The notes under the pieces were generated by a model that saw only the letters and a program-made list of their open reading frames with translations, had not been told where the DNA came from and ran no database searches. The translations under genes were made by a program, and so were the position numbers. From contig URGA01000041.1 in NCBI GenBank assembly GCA_900547275.1, positions 1-16,615 of the forward strand: DNA of 16,615 nucleotides. The letters run 5' to 3'. Origin of the DNA: an uncultured Oscillospiraceae bacterium (lineage in GTDB: Bacteria > Bacillota > Clostridia > Oscillospirales > Acutalibacteraceae). Numbering within the stretch: the stretch's first letter is position 1; each line of letters begins with the position of its first letter. Shown one piece after another: positions 14,575 to 16,615 of this stretch.

Positions 14575-15882
14575 ATGAAAATAACGAAAGCAACGTTCTG
14601 CCTGCTGCTGGCCTTTTGTATCGCAGCAACGCTGGGCGGCTGTTCCGGGAGCAAAAGCGAAATGAATAAAACTCAAATTCAGCAGTTTACAACCGACGGT
14701 AACTCATTAAAAGTTGCAGTAATATCCGACACCCAGCTGCCTCCTACCGAAAAGCAGTTAAAAGAATCCGATGTTTATGTAAAAAATCTTGAAACCACTT
14801 TGGAATTTTTAAAGAGCAACGATGTGGACATGATTCTTTTTGCCGGCGATATCGGCGACTTGGGCACCCGCTTTGCCTTTCAAACTTATATGGATGTATT
14901 TGACAAGGTTTACGGCGATGATAAACCGATAGTCCAGACAATAATGGGCAACCACGATTACTGGAACAAAAGCGTATTTACAGCAATAAACCACAAGAAG
15001 GCTTTTGAAGAAATAATCGGTCACAGTCCGTGGACGCATTACGTTGTTAACGGCTATCACTTTATCGGCGCGTCGCCCGACAGCGGAAACATGACAAAGG
15101 GTTATAAAAAAACGGCTCAGTGGCTTGACAGCGAACTCAAGAAAGCAAGCGAAGATTCAGACGGAAAGCCGATTTTCGTTATTACCCACAACCAGCCTAA
15201 AGACACAAGCTATGGCAGTGAAGACTGGGGAGATACAACGCTTGACGCTGTTCTTTCAAAATATCCAAACGTAATTGATTTCAGCGGCCACGTCCACTAT
15301 TCTCTGCTGGATGAGCGTTCAATCTGGCAGGGAGATTATACCGTTATAAACACTCAGTCTCTTTCTTACACCGAAATGGAAGATGGCAAAGAAAACGGCA
15401 CAATTCCTCCCAACGCAGATACCACCCCGATGGGCTACATAATGGAAATAAACAGCGACAAAATTGAAATTCACCGATATAACTTTGCAAGCGGCAAAGA
15501 GGAAAAAAGCGATATGGTATGGCAGTTTGGCATACCGTATAACAACGACAAAAAATACTCCTTTGAAAGCCGTAAGTCGGTTAATAAGGCGCCCGAAATG
15601 CCAAAAGCAGAAGGGAGCGCAAAAATCAGCAGCGGCAAGGTAGTATTTACTTTCCCGGCAGGCAGTGACGACGATTTTGTCCACTCATATAAAATTGTTG
15701 ACAGCCAAAACAACGAAAAACTGTTTTTCAGCGACTTTTATAACGGCATAGACAATATGGCAAAAACAGTTACCCTGACCATGGAGGACAGCAGTGCGGC
15801 GCCCGGCTGCGTGTATAAAATTTACGCTGTTGACAGCTGGGGCGAAGAAAGCGAAAACCACATTGAAATAACCATAAAATAA
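14575..15882 (+). CDS. Calcineurin-like metallophosphoesterase lipoprotein with C-terminal beta domain
   Basis: A 435-aa surface lipoprotein (lipobox LGGC, Cys23). The metallophosphoesterase motifs appear in order: SDTQ (51-54), GDIGD (91-95), GNHD (125-128), THNQP (204-208) and GHVH (238-241). The first motif normally reads DxH, and here Gln54 replaces the His, so one metal site may be altered. From about residue 340 to the end lies a fibronectin III-like or DUF4073-like beta domain (KVVFTFPAGSDDDFVHSYKIV...YKIYAVDSWGEES). The substrate is unknown; phosphate groups on glycans, nucleotides or teichoic acid are all possible. It lies 27 nt after GH18 with GGGGAG before the ATG and is part of the same operon, which argues for a role in glycan use. 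Confidence 0.88.
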   Translation: MKITKATFCLLLAFCIAATLGGCSGSKSEMNKTQIQQFTTDGNSLKVAVISDTQLPPTEKQLKESDVYVKNLETTLEFLKSNDVDMILFAGDIGDLGTRFAFQTYMDVFDKVYGDDKPIVQTIMGNHDYWNKSVFTAINHKKAFEEIIGHSPWTHYVVNGYHFIGASPDSGNMTKGYKKTAQWLDSELKKASEDSDGKPIFVITHNQPKDTSYGSEDWGDTTLDAVLSKYPNVIDFSGHVHYSLLDERSIWQGDYTVINTQSLSYTEMEDGKENGTIPPNADTTPMGYIMEINSDKIEIHRYNFASGKEEKSDMVWQFGIPYNNDKKYSFESRKSVNKAPEMPKAEGSAKISSGKVVFTFPAGSDDDFVHSYKIVDSQNNEKLFFSDFYNGIDNMAKTVTLTMEDSSAAPGCVYKIYAVDSWGEESENHIEITIK

Positions 15883-15905
15883 TATTTTTGCTGGAGGAAA
15901 AAGAA

Positions 15906-16615
15906 ATGGATATTAAACAACTTTCATTTCGAATTGAATATCAGGTAAACAACGTAAAACATTTGGCAACCGGTGCAGAAACAGAGCATTTTTCTTTGAA
16001 GACATCATTAAGCGACGGAAAACTCAGCGTAACACTCTGTCCAAAACAGAGCCTGAGCATTGATCGTTTTACAGTAAAATATCCTTACTCATTCAAGTCT
16101 GACAGCAGGATTTACGTCAACGGATACCAGAGCTGGACCGACAGTCTCGAATATCGCCCTGACGAACAGATGGGCGAACTTTCCACCCTTACCCAGTTCG
16201 GAGTAACGAAAACTCCCCTGAGAAAAATCGGCTTCAGCGAATCCGGAGATCTGAATTTCCATAAATACCCACGTTGCAACGGAGTTTTCTACGGCTGGTC
16301 ATACGGCTATGTTCGCAACGGCGGAGATATTGATTTGTTTGGCTCTCTCAGCGAGAGAAGCGGCTACACAACCGTTACTTTTGACGCAGGCAGAAACTGC
16401 GTTCTTATCGGCAAAGATCTTGAGGGCGTAATTTATTCAGATAACACTGAAATTCTTTCTTTCGTATTTATTTCAGACGAATACGAAAACGCTTTTGACC
16501 GGTATTTCAGCCTTATGGGAATAACCTGCCGCGAGCACAAAAAGCGCACCGGCTACACCACCTGGTACAATTATTACGGCTCAGTTACATATGACGGTGT
16601 AAAACCCGTTGGTGT
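15906..16615 (+). CDS. GH36-type alpha-galactosidase, N-terminal part (cut by window end)
   Basis: An open frame starts at ATG 15906 (GGAGG 8 nt upstream) and continues past the window; 236 residues are visible. There is no signal peptide, so the enzyme should be cytoplasmic. VNGYQSWTDSLEY (71-83) and RTGYTTWYNYYGS (214-226) are typical of the N-terminal beta domain and entry to the barrel in GH36 alpha-galactosidase and alpha-N-acetylgalactosaminidase relatives from Clostridia. The catalytic Asp residues lie beyond the window. It follows the phosphoesterase by 23 nt as the fifth gene of the operon and probably cleaves alpha-linked galactose or GalNAc from imported oligosaccharides. Confidence 0.75.
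   Translation, partial: MDIKQLSFRIEYQVNNVKHLATGAETEHFSLKTSLSDGKLSVTLCPKQSLSIDRFTVKYPYSFKSDSRIYVNGYQSWTDSLEYRPDEQMGELSTLTQFGVTKTPLRKIGFSESGDLNFHKYPRCNGVFYGWSYGYVRNGGDIDLFGSLSERSGYTTVTFDAGRNCVLIGKDLEGVIYSDNTEILSFVFISDEYENAFDRYFSLMGITCREHKKRTGYTTWYNYYGSVTYDGVKPVG

Overview
The window looks like part of a low-GC Bacillota genome of the class Clostridia, probably a gut or rumen lineage. The reasons are AT-rich spacers, strong AAGGAGG-type ribosome binding sites, TTG starts with good Shine-Dalgarno sequences, sigma-A promoters of the TTGACA-17-TATAAT type, Gram-positive style lipoproteins, and families common in Clostridia (GPH symporter, ROK regulator, DUF4838, GH36). No rRNA, tRNA, integrase, relaxase, transposase or CRISPR array was found.

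Left part (about 1-8150) resembles a module of a mobile or plasmid-like element. A minus-strand HinfI/CcrM-type adenine methyltransferase (55-1167) is followed by about 1.3 kb of AT-rich DNA without a convincing gene. That DNA is packed with small hairpins, including four whose stems differ but which are all followed by a related 16-nt tail (CGGGTGTAKTTTTGAA). Next comes a tightly spaced plus-strand operon: an unrecognised 488-aa protein, a ClpP-type serine protease with an intact catalytic triad, a VirD4/TraG-type ATPase without membrane segments, and a 44-aa acidic protein, closed by a terminator. A separate promoter drives a 646-aa protein that joins a DnaB/RecA-type helicase core to a C-terminal part resembling plasmid replication initiators.

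Right part (about 8150-16615) is a glycan-use locus. A strong bidirectional terminator (8113-8150) separates it from the left part. A minus-strand DUF4838 lipoprotein and a plus-strand operon diverge from a 347-bp regulatory region. Each direction has a near-consensus promoter with a different palindrome over its predicted transcription start. The plus operon encodes a ROK-type repressor without the zinc motif, a GPH-family sugar symporter (ATGA overlap with the repressor), a GH18 lipoprotein, a metallophosphoesterase lipoprotein, and the start of a GH36-type alpha-galactosidase that runs off the window.

Inferred workings: surface lipoproteins (GH18, DUF4838, phosphoesterase) trim an outside glycan, the symporter imports the products, the GH36-like enzyme (no signal peptide) cuts them in the cytoplasm, and the ROK protein controls its own operon. 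In the left part, ClpP, the VirD4-like ATPase and the unknown protein are probably made together. The lone pairing of protease and DNA-transfer-type ATPase, the helicase-initiator fusion and the hairpin-tail array are the most unusual parts.
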